NCBI GenBank assembly: GCA_934754425.1
Contig: CAKVIN010000013.1
Location: forward strand, 1 to 64,000
Direction of reading: 5' to 3'
Source: an uncultured Candidatus Melainabacteria bacterium
GTDB taxonomy: Bacteria; Cyanobacteriota; Vampirovibrionia; Gastranaerophilales; Gastranaerophilaceae
DNA: 64,000 nucleotides
This document shows positions 1 through 8,796 of this stretch, in pieces. The number at the start of each line of letters is the position of its first letter. The stretch's first letter is position 1. The notes under the pieces are model-generated. The model was not told where the DNA came from, did not search any database, and saw nothing but the letters and a program-made list of their open reading frames with translations. The position numbers and the translations under genes were made by a program.

Positions 1-12
1 AAAATATTATTC

Positions 13-53
13 TAATAAAATACCGAAGTAGAAAACACTTCGGTATTTTATTA
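13..53. terminator. Bidirectional hairpin terminator
   Basis: A perfect 17-bp inverted repeat (13-29 against 37-53) encloses a 7-nt loop. The stop codon of the response regulator lies inside the right arm. The arms are AT-rich at the base, so it can act as an intrinsic terminator in either direction. Confidence 0.8.
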
Positions 54-710
54 GACCAATCCTTCTTTCAAAGCTTTAACTGCAGCTTGCGTTCTATCAT
101 CCACAACAAGTTTTTGAATAATATTACAGACATGGGCTTTCGCCGTATGTTCACTAATTGTAAGTGTTTGTGCAATTTGACTGTTTGATTGCCCGTCAAC
201 AACAAGTTTTAGAACTTCATATTCTCTTTGTGTAAGATTAGAATGATGTTCTTTGAATGCACTTCGTGAAAGTTGACGTGACGGTATAAGTCCGCTATTT
301 TTATCTCTTATAAAAGGTACTACATGCGGATCTATCCACATTGCCCCCTCTTTAATCATTTTTATTACATTCATCAAAAAATCAGTGTTTATATCTTTTA
401 TAACATAAGCACTTGCTCCTGCCGTAAGCGAAGCATTGAGCTCATTTTCACTAATATGAGATGTTAGCATTATAATCTTAATATTATTATTATGCTCAAG
501 TATTTGTTTTGTAGCATCAATTCCTGATATATCCGGCAAACCAATATCCATAAGTATTACATCCGGTTTTATTAATTTTGATTTTTCTACAGCCTCTTTT
601 CCGTTGTAAGCTTCACCTATGATTTCCATCTCAGGATAATCTACAAATAATGATTTTATACCTATTCGCATTAGTTTCTGGTCTTCGACAAGTAATATTT
701 TTATTTGCAT
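51..710 (-). CDS. NarL/FixJ-family two-component response regulator
   Basis: This 219-residue protein is a phosphorylation-dependent DNA-binding regulator. The receiver domain (about residues 3-120) has the acidic pair E9/D10, the phospho-acceptor D55 in LMDIGLPD, and the conserved T/S and K positions in IIMLTS and YVIKD. A linker leads to a C-terminal LuxR-type helix-turn-helix (about 157-219) with LTQREYEVL and SEHTAKAHV. The start is supported by AAGGAGG about 5 nt before the ATG. No sensor kinase is adjacent, so it is an orphan here and its stimulus cannot be read from context. A perfect terminator hairpin overlaps its stop codon. Confidence 0.93.
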   Translation of the reverse strand: MQIKILLVEDQKLMRIGIKSLFVDYPEMEIIGEAYNGKEAVEKSKLIKPDVILMDIGLPDISGIDATKQILEHNNNIKIIMLTSHISENELNASLTAGASAYVIKDINTDFLMNVIKMIKEGAMWIDPHVVPFIRDKNSGLIPSRQLSRSAFKEHHSNLTQREYEVLKLVVDGQSNSQIAQTLTISEHTAKAHVCNIIQKLVVDDRTQAAVKALKEGLV

Positions 711-852
711 AAAACCTCCTTACGATTAAAAAAGTTTTCTAAATACAAAGACAATTTAGAGGAAAACTTCCCATCGTAATATTAAAATACTTATCGAGAT
801 TTATGAACTACAAACACAAATATTTTATTTGCTAATTTTTTTGTTTTTAAAT

Positions 853-1317
853 TTAGAAGTATTTTTTTAACGAATCTTGTAAATCCAAAATTTTTAAATG
901 ATTTTCTAACATAGCCTGATTTCTGCCTTCATAAGCTGAAGTGTAATCATCATTTATATCAATTGCAAGATTAAAATATTTTACGGCATCATCTAATTTA
1001 TCTTGAATATAATACGCCATTCCAATTAATGTATATTCAATTTCTTTCGAAGTAGATGTTTTTAATGCCTGCGTATAGAACTCAATCGCTTCTTCATATT
1101 TTTTTTCAAATAATTTAAGACAACCAAGCCCACGTAAAACAACAGCATTTTCGGGGTCTAAAGAATATGCTTCATTTAAAGTTTGTTCACCTGATTCAAA
1201 ATCACATTTATCATATTCGGTTTTTGCTTTTTTGATTAAACCTAAAAGCTTAACCTTTGCACTCATTCTTTTAAAAAAATCAGATATTTCTTGTAAATTT
1301 TCTAATTCTTTATCCAT
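853..1317 (-). CDS. TPR-repeat protein
   Basis: This 154-residue soluble protein has no signal peptide. At least three tetratricopeptide units are visible (about residues 28-130), with canonical pairs such as ALSLDPENA-like and FNLAIDINDDYTSAYEGR segments. TPRs form helical scaffolds for protein-protein contacts; no catalytic domain is present. Its ATG overlaps the stop of the upstream ACT-domain gene as TAATG, so the two are translationally coupled, but no partner or process can be named. Confidence 0.8.
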   Translation of the reverse strand: MDKELENLQEISDFFKRMSAKVKLLGLIKKAKTEYDKCDFESGEQTLNEAYSLDPENAVVLRGLGCLKLFEKKYEEAIEFYTQALKTSTSKEIEYTLIGMAYYIQDKLDDAVKYFNLAIDINDDYTSAYEGRNQAMLENHLKILDLQDSLKKYF

Positions 1318-1595
1318 TATACCGTGTGCATCTTTTCAAATATGCCCTTTTTTTGAACCCAAATTTCAACTTCTAACTTATTACCTTCTTCTACCAAAAC
1401 ATTTTTTAATTCTTTGAAATTAAGTTCTGATTGTTCTATATCGCACAACATAAACATAACAAAATGACCTTGCATAAGTGTTTGTTTAATATCTTCAATA
1501 TTAACTTTATATTTAGCCAAAATTGTTGATATTCCGGAAACAATTCCGACTTTATCAGAACCTGAAACGGTAATAATTATTTTATAATCGTCCAT
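1317..1595 (-). CDS. ACT-domain protein, UPF0237 type
   Basis: At 92 residues this is a single ACT domain, opening with the typical IIITVSGSDKVGIVSGIS pattern (strand, then a glycine-containing turn and helix). Stand-alone ACT proteins of this kind resemble GcvR-like or UPF0237 proteins and are thought to sense small ligands, often amino acids. UPF0237 genes are usually paired with a UPF0210 gene; here the partner is a TPR gene, overlapping at TAATG, with proS 31 bp upstream on the same strand. The ligand is unknown. Confidence 0.85.
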   Translation of the reverse strand: MDDYKIIITVSGSDKVGIVSGISTILAKYKVNIEDIKQTLMQGHFVMFMLCDIEQSELNFKELKNVLVEEGNKLEVEIWVQKKGIFEKMHTV

Positions 1596-1626
1596 TATTA
1601 CTCCTTTTTAATGCTTAAGTCAATTT

Positions 1627-3366
1627 TTACAAAGTATTTACTGCACTGATTACAACTTCTGCTGCTTCTTCCGGTTTCATAGCAATTTTTTCATTTGTTT
1701 CACGAGTTTTGAACTCAACATTACCTTCTGCAATAGATTTACCAACAATGATTTGATAAGGGAAACCAATAAGGTCAGCATCCTTAAATTTAACACCGGC
1801 ACGTTCATCTCTATCATCTATAACAACTTCTGCACCATGTTTTTTAAGTGTTTCATAAATATCATTGGCAACCTTCATTTGTTGTTCATCTTTTGTACTA
1901 ACAGGAATTACAACAACGTGATAAGGAGCTATAGCTAAAGGCCATTTAATACCGTGTTCATCATAATGCGCTTCAACTGCAGCAGCAGCTGTTCTTGAAA
2001 TACCAATACCATAACAACCCATCACATATGGTTGAGCTTTACCGTTTTTGTCAAGATAAACTGCGTTCATTGGTTTAGAATACTTAGTTCCTAATTGGAA
2101 AATATTACCAACTTCTATACCTCTTGTAACTTTTAGCGGTTTCCCACATTGAGGACAAAGTTCACCGGCTTCTACAAGACGAATATCAGTTATAATTTCA
2201 GGAAGTTCAACCTCAACTCCCCAGTTATAACCAACACCGTGCTTATCTTTTTGATTAATTCCGATTACAAAGTTTTTCATCTCTTTAACTGTTTCATCTG
2301 CAACGATTTGAACTTCATATTCACCATATTTTTTCATTCCCATTGGTCCAATAAAACCACGTTCTGCTTCGAAACCGTTTTCTGTCATCATTTCTTCAAT
2401 TTCACCGGCTGTCGCAATTCTTATGTCCATTCCGCCAACAGCGTTCATAAGTTTTGTTTCTTCAACTTGTTTATCGCCACGAATAAGTGCAATTACCGGT
2501 TTTTTATCAATAATATATACAAGAGATTTTACGATTAATGTGGCAGGAATATTTAAGTAATCACATAATTCTTCAATAGAATGAGTATTTGGAGTATCAA
2601 CAATTTCTGCTTTTGTCCAATCACCTGAAATTTTTGCTTCCGGTAAATTTGAAATAGCGTGATTTGAATTTGCTGCATAATCACAATCGCAATAGAAAAC
2701 GTCGTTTTCTCCTGCATCAGTATCTGTAATAACCATAAATTCGTGGCTCACACTTCCGCCAATAGCTCCGGAATCTGATTGAACAGCCTTTGTTTCCAAT
2801 CCGCAGCGTTTGAAGATTCTAGTGTATGCCTTCCACATATTTTCGTATTCTTTTTCAAGTCCTTCTTGGTCAATATCAAAACTGTACGCATCTTTCATAA
2901 TGAATTCACGACCTCTTAAAAGACCAAAACGTGGACGTCTTTCATCTCTAAATTTTGATTGAATTTGATATAAATTTACAGGTAATTGTTTATATGATTT
3001 TAAACCATCACGAGCAATAGATGTAATAATTTCTTCGTGGGTTGGTCCAAGACACATTTCTCTGCCATGTCTGTCTTTAAGTCGCATAAGTTCGCCACCA
3101 TACGCACCCCAACGTCCTGATTCTTCCCATAATTCTTTTGGTTGTACAAAAGGCATAAGAAGTTCTTGTGCGCCTGCTCTATCCATTTCTTCTCTTGTAA
3201 TTGTTTCGATTTTTTTAAGAACTCTCCACATTAACGGTAAAAAGTTGTAAATACCACTTGTTAACTTTCTTATATAACCTGCTCTTACAAGTAATTTGTG
3301 CGAAATAACTTCTGCATCTGATGGATATTCTCTTAATGTTTGAACAAACAATTTTGACATTTTCAT
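1627..3366 (-). CDS. proS: Prolyl-tRNA synthetase
   Basis: This 579-residue class II synthetase charges tRNA(Pro) with proline in the cytoplasm. The class II core shows GPTHEE and GREFIMKDAYSF. A YbaK-like insertion/editing domain lies at about 225-400, typical of the long bacterial form, and the C-terminal anticodon-binding domain begins around PYHVVVIPVS. The length matches bacterial ProRS. The ATG at 3366 is followed two codons later by a second possible ATG (3360). An extended -10 element lies about 37 nt upstream. Confidence 0.97.
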   Translation of the reverse strand: MKMSKLFVQTLREYPSDAEVISHKLLVRAGYIRKLTSGIYNFLPLMWRVLKKIETITREEMDRAGAQELLMPFVQPKELWEESGRWGAYGGELMRLKDRHGREMCLGPTHEEIITSIARDGLKSYKQLPVNLYQIQSKFRDERRPRFGLLRGREFIMKDAYSFDIDQEGLEKEYENMWKAYTRIFKRCGLETKAVQSDSGAIGGSVSHEFMVITDTDAGENDVFYCDCDYAANSNHAISNLPEAKISGDWTKAEIVDTPNTHSIEELCDYLNIPATLIVKSLVYIIDKKPVIALIRGDKQVEETKLMNAVGGMDIRIATAGEIEEMMTENGFEAERGFIGPMGMKKYGEYEVQIVADETVKEMKNFVIGINQKDKHGVGYNWGVEVELPEIITDIRLVEAGELCPQCGKPLKVTRGIEVGNIFQLGTKYSKPMNAVYLDKNGKAQPYVMGCYGIGISRTAAAAVEAHYDEHGIKWPLAIAPYHVVVIPVSTKDEQQMKVANDIYETLKKHGAEVVIDDRDERAGVKFKDADLIGFPYQIIVGKSIAEGNVEFKTRETNEKIAMKPEEAAEVVISAVNTL

Positions 3367-3402
3367 GGCTAATTTCCCTTTACATTCTATTTTTATAAAA
3401 AA

Positions 3403-3411
3403 ATTTTAGCA
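3403..3411 (-). promoter_or_regulatory. Extended -10 promoter of proS
   Basis: On the minus strand TGC-TAAAAT (TGn plus a -10 hexamer) occurs 36 nt before the proS ATG. No strong -35 hexamer is evident, which is normal for extended -10 promoters. The same TGn pattern recurs at several other starts in this window. Confidence 0.5.
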
Positions 3412-3457
3412 CGAAAAACCTCAAAATGAAATAAAATCGCACATGACATGATAAATT

Positions 3458-4303
3458 TTATTTGACACCGTGAGATATAAAATGTAAATTGGAAATTACT
3501 TGATAATCTTCATTGAACGGATTTTCAGCTAAATTCTCTAAAACAAAATATGTAGAGCCTGAACCGGACATAATTGATTGTGGCAACTTAGTTTTTATAA
3601 ATTGCAATTCTTTATAATCATCAAAAACAGCGTATTCTAAATCATTATATAAATAATTGTTTATTGTTTCATTATTTTTAAAAGCTTCCAACATTTTTTC
3701 CGTCAAATCATATCGAGGTTTATTTTCTTTAAGTGCATATTTTGTATAAGCTTCTTTTGCAGAAATACCAAGCTTTTTTGGTTTTATCAATGTTACCGGA
3801 AGTTTTAAATCATATGGAAGTTTTTCAATAACTTCACCTCTTGAAGTCGCCAAAACACAGCCACCTTCTAAGCACACGTTTAAGTCTGAACCCAAAGTTG
3901 CGCAAAGTTCATGTAATTCTTCACGGCTCAATATTTCATCAAAAATTTTATTTAATCCGTATAAAGTCCCTGCGGCGTCTGTACTTCCACCAGCCAAGCC
4001 TGCCGATACAGGAATGTTTTTGTCAATAAAAATTTCTATTTTCGTATTATCAAGCTCTGTCTTATCCAAAAATAATTTTGCAGCTTTATAAACTAAATTA
4101 CTTTCATTGTAAGGTATTTCATTACTATTGCCGGAAAGCAATATTTCATTCTTATCGAATTTTGATACTTTAATTTTTAAAGTATCGAACAAATCGATGG
4201 TCTGCATTATACTCTTAAGATTGTGAAAACCATCTTCTCTTTTATTCACAATCTCCAACGTAAGATTAATTTTCGCCGGACATTTAATTTCTATATCTTT
4301 CAT
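3458..4303 (-). CDS. ispE: 4-diphosphocytidyl-2-C-methyl-D-erythritol kinase
   Basis: IspE phosphorylates CDP-ME in the non-mevalonate (MEP) isoprenoid pathway. The 281-residue protein has the GHMP-kinase fold: an N-terminal CPAKINLTLEI segment, the ATP-binding glycine-rich PVSAGLAGGSTDAAG motif at about residue 95, and the C-terminal SIMSGSGSTYF loop. The length is typical. The ATG lies 6 nt downstream of a TGC-TATAAT extended -10 with no Shine-Dalgarno sequence, so the mRNA is probably leaderless. It is divergent from dnaB. Confidence 0.96.
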   Translation of the reverse strand: MKDIEIKCPAKINLTLEIVNKREDGFHNLKSIMQTIDLFDTLKIKVSKFDKNEILLSGNSNEIPYNESNLVYKAAKLFLDKTELDNTKIEIFIDKNIPVSAGLAGGSTDAAGTLYGLNKIFDEILSREELHELCATLGSDLNVCLEGGCVLATSRGEVIEKLPYDLKLPVTLIKPKKLGISAKEAYTKYALKENKPRYDLTEKMLEAFKNNETINNYLYNDLEYAVFDDYKELQFIKTKLPQSIMSGSGSTYFVLENLAENPFNEDYQVISNLHFISHGVK

Positions 4304-4318
4304 ACAAAAATTATAGCA
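4304..4318 (-). promoter_or_regulatory. Extended -10 promoter giving a leaderless ispE mRNA
   Basis: TATAAT occupies 4310-4315 (minus strand), preceded by TGC. Exactly 6 nt (4304-4309) separate it from the ATG. Transcription would begin at or within one base of the start codon. Confidence 0.6.
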
Positions 4319-4393
4319 TGCTAAAATTTTATAAAAACTTTACTTGAATAATTTTATTATTATTGCTACTCTTTACATGTTGGGGGATATATT

Positions 4394-5794
4394 ATGGCAA
4401 CATCGTTTGCAAACAAAAGAAAACAACAATCACAAAATGACGACTTATCACAATTAATGCCACAGAATATAGATGCGGAAGAAGCTATATTAGGTGCGAT
4501 TTTGGTTAGTCCGTCCTGTATGAATAAAGTCGTAGAACATCTTAGACCGGAATCATTTTATAAACCGGCTCACAGATATGTTTACGAAGCTATGCTTCAA
4601 CTTTACAACGGTGAAGATAAAATTGATATTGTATCCGTTTCCGATGTTTTAAATATTAATCAAAAGCTCGAACTTGTAGGTGGCAGAGCATTTATTAATG
4701 ATTTAAGTTATAAGACAATTACAACTGCAAACGTAGAGTATTACGCAAGAATAGTTCAAGAAAAAGCTATTAAGCGTTCTTTGATTAATGCCGGCTCTGA
4801 AATTGTTTCATCAGGTTATGACCTTAATCCTATTGAAGAATCACTTGAACTTGCAGAAAAATTAATTTTTGATATAGCTTCACAAAAAGCGTCAAAATCA
4901 TTAGCACCGATTAAAGATATTGTTTATGATACTTATGCTGATATTGAAGAACGCTATAATAATAAGGGACAACTAACAGGTGTGCCGACAGATTTTTATG
5001 ATTTAGATGCGATGACGAATGGTTTGCAGCGTTCCGACTTAATTATTCTTGCTGCACGTCCTGCAATGGGTAAAACTGCATTTGCGTTAAATATTGCACA
5101 AAATGTTGCTCTTCGTGCGAATGTTCCCGTAGCAATATTTTCTTTAGAAATGTCAAAGAAACAACTTGTACAACGTCTTCTATGTTCAGAAGCCGAAATT
5201 GATTCTCAGCGACTCAAAACAGGAAATATGCAAGCAAAAGACTGGGAAAAATTAGCTGTTGCAATGGCAAGTTTTTCAGAAGCACCAATTTATATTGATG
5301 ATACAGCAGGATGTACAATTACTGATATTAGGGCTAAGTGTCGACGTCTTGCAATGGCAGAAAAAAATCTAGGCTTGATTGTAATCGACTATTTGCAGTT
5401 GATTGAAGGAACTGGTAGAGAAGACCGTATGCAACAGATTTCTAGCATTTCAAGAGGTTTGAAAATCTTAGCAAAAGAACTTAATGTACCGATTATATCA
5501 CTTTCACAGTTATCACGTGCGGTAGAAAGTAGAACAGACAAACGTCCTATGCTTTCTGACTTAAGAGAATCAGGGTCTATCGAACAAGATGCCGATATTG
5601 TAATGTTTATTTATCGTGACGAATATTATAAAAACGCTAACGACGAAGAAGAACAGGCTGAAAAAGCTGCTAATAAAGGTGAAGCAGAAATTATTATTGC
5701 AAAACACAGAAACGGTTCAGTAGGAACAGTAAAACTTCTATTTCAAGGAAGTATTACAAAATTCAAAAATCCTATTAAAACAGATGTTTTTTAG
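4394..5794 (+). CDS. dnaB: Replicative DNA helicase DnaB
   Basis: DnaB is the hexameric 5'-3' helicase that unwinds DNA at the replication fork. The 466-residue protein has the N-terminal DnaB domain (PQNIDAEEAILGAI, about 23-125) and the RecA-like C-terminal domain with Walker A ARPAMGKTAFALN (about 221), Walker B LIVIDYLQLI and the SQLSRAVE/R-finger region. No intein interrupts it. The start is backed by a GGGGG-type ribosome binding site 8 nt upstream. It is transcribed alone, divergent from ispE. Confidence 0.97.
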   Translation: MATSFANKRKQQSQNDDLSQLMPQNIDAEEAILGAILVSPSCMNKVVEHLRPESFYKPAHRYVYEAMLQLYNGEDKIDIVSVSDVLNINQKLELVGGRAFINDLSYKTITTANVEYYARIVQEKAIKRSLINAGSEIVSSGYDLNPIEESLELAEKLIFDIASQKASKSLAPIKDIVYDTYADIEERYNNKGQLTGVPTDFYDLDAMTNGLQRSDLIILAARPAMGKTAFALNIAQNVALRANVPVAIFSLEMSKKQLVQRLLCSEAEIDSQRLKTGNMQAKDWEKLAVAMASFSEAPIYIDDTAGCTITDIRAKCRRLAMAEKNLGLIVIDYLQLIEGTGREDRMQQISSISRGLKILAKELNVPIISLSQLSRAVESRTDKRPMLSDLRESGSIEQDADIVMFIYRDEYYKNANDEEEQAEKAANKGEAEIIIAKHRNGSVGTVKLLFQGSITKFKNPIKTDVF

Positions 5795-5862
5795 AAAAAT
5801 ATAATGTTCTTTTTATGAAATACTTGCATTGCTGTTACTTTTTATTGTTTGAAATATAACAG

Positions 5863-6609
5863 TTAATTTTCTATATTTTCATCTGTTATGCAATTCGCAA
5901 TAAGATAATTATTTACAAAAAACAAATAAGTTATTAATAGTGATGTAACAATTAAAATTATGAAAAACAATATTATATTTGTTTGACAAGTTAACATATT
6001 GAATATCATTAATAATATTGGAATTAAACAATATATAAGCAAACAAGAAAGATATCTTTTTACATTTTTTTTGATACAAGATAATAATAATTTAATATTA
6101 TAAAAAATAAGATATGAGTTTTTTTGTACGTACAAATTAATAAAACCAATATTAAATAATAAATTGTATATAGAATAAAAAATTAAAGTAATAATAGCCA
6201 AAGCTAAAAATATAATATAAACATTATTATTAAATATCATTGAAGTTCCAGATAATATAGCAAAACCTGTTATTAAATAAAAAATCGGTATAGCAAAAAT
6301 TATTACAGCAAGTTGATATTTAAAACCTTTAATAAAATTATTACAAAGTTTAAATAGTGGAATTGCATGAAACTGATTGTCTATTTTTAATGCTTGTACA
6401 CATATAATCCTATATCCGAGAATTATCACAAAAATTAAGAATTCCACGATTGATAATAAAATTGGCGTTACTATATTTTTAAATACAAACATATTTGAAG
6501 ATAAAAATGCATTACAAAACAAAACTGTGAGTACAAAAATAAAACAAATTAAATATTTGTTTAAAAATTTATTATCATTTAACATATACAAAAATGCATT
6601 TTTTAACAT
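5863..6609 (-). CDS. Multi-pass membrane protein, DUF4013-like
   Basis: I place the start at 6609 rather than at the longer in-frame start at 6645: GGAG lies 10 nt upstream and the ATG follows the upstream gene's stop as TAATATG. The 248-residue product is very hydrophobic, with about six membrane segments. A glycine-tyrosine motif after the second helix followed by a P-L-F-K-L-C-N-N-F-IKG segment resembles the DUF4013 signature, where a GY...R/K loop precedes a short amphipathic stretch. Function is unknown. It is co-transcribed with the membrane-anchored TPR protein, suggesting a joint complex. Codon use is strongly A/T-biased. Confidence 0.65.
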   Translation of the reverse strand: MLKNAFLYMLNDNKFLNKYLICFIFVLTVLFCNAFLSSNMFVFKNIVTPILLSIVEFLIFVIILGYRIICVQALKIDNQFHAIPLFKLCNNFIKGFKYQLAVIIFAIPIFYLITGFAILSGTSMIFNNNVYIIFLALAIITLIFYSIYNLLFNIGFINLYVQKNSYLIFYNIKLLLSCIKKNVKRYLSCLLIYCLIPILLMIFNMLTCQTNIILFFIILIVTSLLITYLFFVNNYLIANCITDENIEN

Positions 6610-6610
6610 A

Positions 6611-7459
6611 TTAATTTTTCTCCAATGCGTTGATATATTGAGCATTCTGTTCTAATTCAATATTTCTAAAATTGTAATATATATTTTTTATTTTTGAAAT
6701 TTCTTTTTCATCTTTGCATAACGCAAGAGCTTTTTCTAAATCTTTTTTAGCCAAATCTTCTTTTTTCAATTGACGATATATAAAACCTCTTTTTGCATAT
6801 AAATAATTTTTATTTTTACTCTTGGAAATTTGTATTGTTGCATTAACAGATTCCAAAGCTTTTGGATAATCTTCTTGCATAATATATATATTAGAATGCC
6901 AAAATAAAACAAATCCTTCAATATTTGTACTTATAACATTATGAACTTTATGATTTTTGTTATAATAAGAATTTAAAATTTCCATAGATTTATCATATTT
7001 GCCCAATTTATAATAATCCAAAAAAGCCTGCTCCCAACAAGGGAAATCATAACCTTTTAAATATTTATACCCTTCTTCATAGTTTTTTATACTATTTTTA
7101 TAATCTTTATTCATAAAACTATATGTGCCGCTATTACAATAATAAGCACCTTTTTGATATGGAAACAATGATGTTTTAATTGCTAATTGACGCAATGAAC
7201 CATTTACATCGTCGTATGAACAAAAAAATAACAACACCGGAATTAATTGATAAAAACAAAATATACATAAAACGTAAAAAGGAATACACAACTTAATAAA
7301 TTTTAGATTTCCTGCTTTATATTTTTTTATACCAACTATTATACAAAAAATGAAAATTGGAAAAAGAGTAAAACAAATAAGAAAAACCCAAAACATCCAA
7401 GAAATACCTGTAGAATCGCTATATAACAAGCAAAACAAATTCTTTAAAATTTCTTTCAT
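6611..7459 (-). CDS. Membrane-anchored TPR protein
   Basis: The 282-residue protein has two N-terminal transmembrane helices (about 20-43 and 54-80) followed by a soluble part with several TPR-like repeats, such as the CNSGTYSFMNKDYKNSIK and KRGFIYRQLKKEDLAKKD segments. TPR domains mediate protein contacts; the anchor would place them at the cytoplasmic or envelope face of the membrane. Its stop nearly abuts the start of the DUF4013-like membrane gene, so the two form an operon. Biological role unknown. Confidence 0.7.
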   Translation of the reverse strand: MKEILKNLFCLLYSDSTGISWMFWVFLICFTLFPIFIFCIIVGIKKYKAGNLKFIKLCIPFYVLCIFCFYQLIPVLLFFCSYDDVNGSLRQLAIKTSLFPYQKGAYYCNSGTYSFMNKDYKNSIKNYEEGYKYLKGYDFPCWEQAFLDYYKLGKYDKSMEILNSYYNKNHKVHNVISTNIEGFVLFWHSNIYIMQEDYPKALESVNATIQISKSKNKNYLYAKRGFIYRQLKKEDLAKKDLEKALALCKDEKEISKIKNIYYNFRNIELEQNAQYINALEKN

Positions 7460-7547
7460 ACACTCCTCTTTTTCTTAATTATAACACACCGCTATCAAAT
7501 TTCATTCATTTAAATATTCATATATACAATAAATCTTTATGAATAAA

Positions 7548-7587
7548 TAACTCCAAAGATGAGCAAAATTATTCATCATTGGAGTTA
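7548..7587 (-). terminator. Hairpin downstream of rpsA
   Basis: Arms 7548-7556 and 7579-7587 pair perfectly, and after one A-A mismatch 7558-7562 pairs with 7573-7577. On the minus strand the stem is followed by TTTATTCA. It is a plausible intrinsic terminator for rpsA, with a rather weak U-tract. Confidence 0.5.
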
Positions 7588-7625
7588 AATTACATAAATT
7601 AAAATATTACATTCAACAAAATTTC

Positions 7626-8687
7626 CTAAGCGTTTTCTTCACCAGGAACACCAAGAGAAATTCTTTTGTCCTTTGGATTAAATTTGATAATTTGTGTATC
7701 AATTTTATCTCCAGCATTAAGAATGCAATTATTTTTATTTTGATATGAAGCAAGTGAAGATTGCGGAAGTAACGCTTCAACCCCCGGAAGCACTTCTACA
7801 AATGCACCAAATGGTTTAATTCTGGTAATAACACCTTCTTTAATATCCCCTTCTTTTAACTCTTCTTCTGCTTTAAGCCAAGGATCAGGCTCAGTGTTTT
7901 TCAAGCTCAAACTGATTCGTTGTTTTGCATGATCAATATCAATAATTTCTACATTAATTTCTTGACCAACTTTCAATAAATCTGTCGGATGCTCAACCCA
8001 CTTCCAAGAAATTTGAGAAAGCGGAAGTAAACAATCAACACCACCAACATTAACAAATGCACCAAAATCAGTTATGCGAACAACTTCACCTTTTACAACT
8101 TGTCCAACCTCAACTTGCGCAAATACATTTTTACGTGTTTCTGCCATATTTGTTTCAAACACTTTTTTGTTAGATAAAATAAGATTATTTTGAGATTTAT
8201 CCAAAGATAACACTTTAACCTCAATTTTATCCCCAGGATTACAAATAGTTTCTCTAGCACACAGTTGTCCTTGCGGAATAAAACCTTGAACACCGGAAAC
8301 ATCAACAAGAACGCCACCTTTAACAATCTGTGACACAACTACTGCGATTGTTTCATCAGCTTCTTTTATCTTTTCCAACTCTGCCCAAGTATGCGCAAGA
8401 TGAACTTTTTTATAAGATAAAGTAAACTTACCATTTTCATCACAATCTTGCGTAATCAAAAATTCGTATTCTGTATTTAAGTCCAAAACATCTTGCACTT
8501 TAGTCTTTTTGTCTGATGATACTTCGTAAGAAGGAATAAATGCAGTACATTTTGAACCTATATCAACAATTGCACCATCCGATTCATAAGCACACACAAC
8601 ACCTTTAATGATGTCACCTCTTTTAAATTTATAATCATACTTTTCAAGAAGTGCTTCAAAGTCACTATCTGAATACTGTTCACCCAT
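7626..8687 (-). CDS. rpsA: 30S ribosomal protein S1
   Basis: S1 binds mRNA on the 30S subunit and helps translation initiation. The 353-residue protein carries four OB-fold S1 repeats (about 20-88, 100-168, 188-257, 274-345); the last two are the most canonical, with VVRITDFGAFVNV and ITRIKPFGAFVEV. This short form resembles cyanobacterial and Gram-positive S1 more than the six-domain E. coli protein. The start is set at 8687, where GGAG precedes the ATG by 8 nt; an upstream in-frame start at 8714 has no such site. It follows infC on the same strand. Confidence 0.9.
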   Translation of the reverse strand: MGEQYSDSDFEALLEKYDYKFKRGDIIKGVVCAYESDGAIVDIGSKCTAFIPSYEVSSDKKTKVQDVLDLNTEYEFLITQDCDENGKFTLSYKKVHLAHTWAELEKIKEADETIAVVVSQIVKGGVLVDVSGVQGFIPQGQLCARETICNPGDKIEVKVLSLDKSQNNLILSNKKVFETNMAETRKNVFAQVEVGQVVKGEVVRITDFGAFVNVGGVDCLLPLSQISWKWVEHPTDLLKVGQEINVEIIDIDHAKQRISLSLKNTEPDPWLKAEEELKEGDIKEGVITRIKPFGAFVEVLPGVEALLPQSSLASYQNKNNCILNAGDKIDTQIIKFNPKDKRISLGVPGEENA

Positions 8688-8739
8688 TCGTATTCTCCTA
8701 TTTATAATAAACACGCAGTAATTATATCATACTTAACCT

Positions 8740-8781
8740 ATTTGGGCAATAGCTACAAGATTTTGTAGATATTGCCCAAAT
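8740..8781. terminator. Long hairpin between infC and rpsA
   Basis: An inverted repeat with about 18 paired bases (ATTTGGGCAATA against TATTGCCCAAAT, then CTACAA against TTGTAG) sits in the infC-rpsA gap. No clear U-run follows on the minus strand, so it may be an attenuator, a processing site or a weak terminator. Confidence 0.55.
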
Positions 8782-8796
8782 TTTGATTCATATTTT

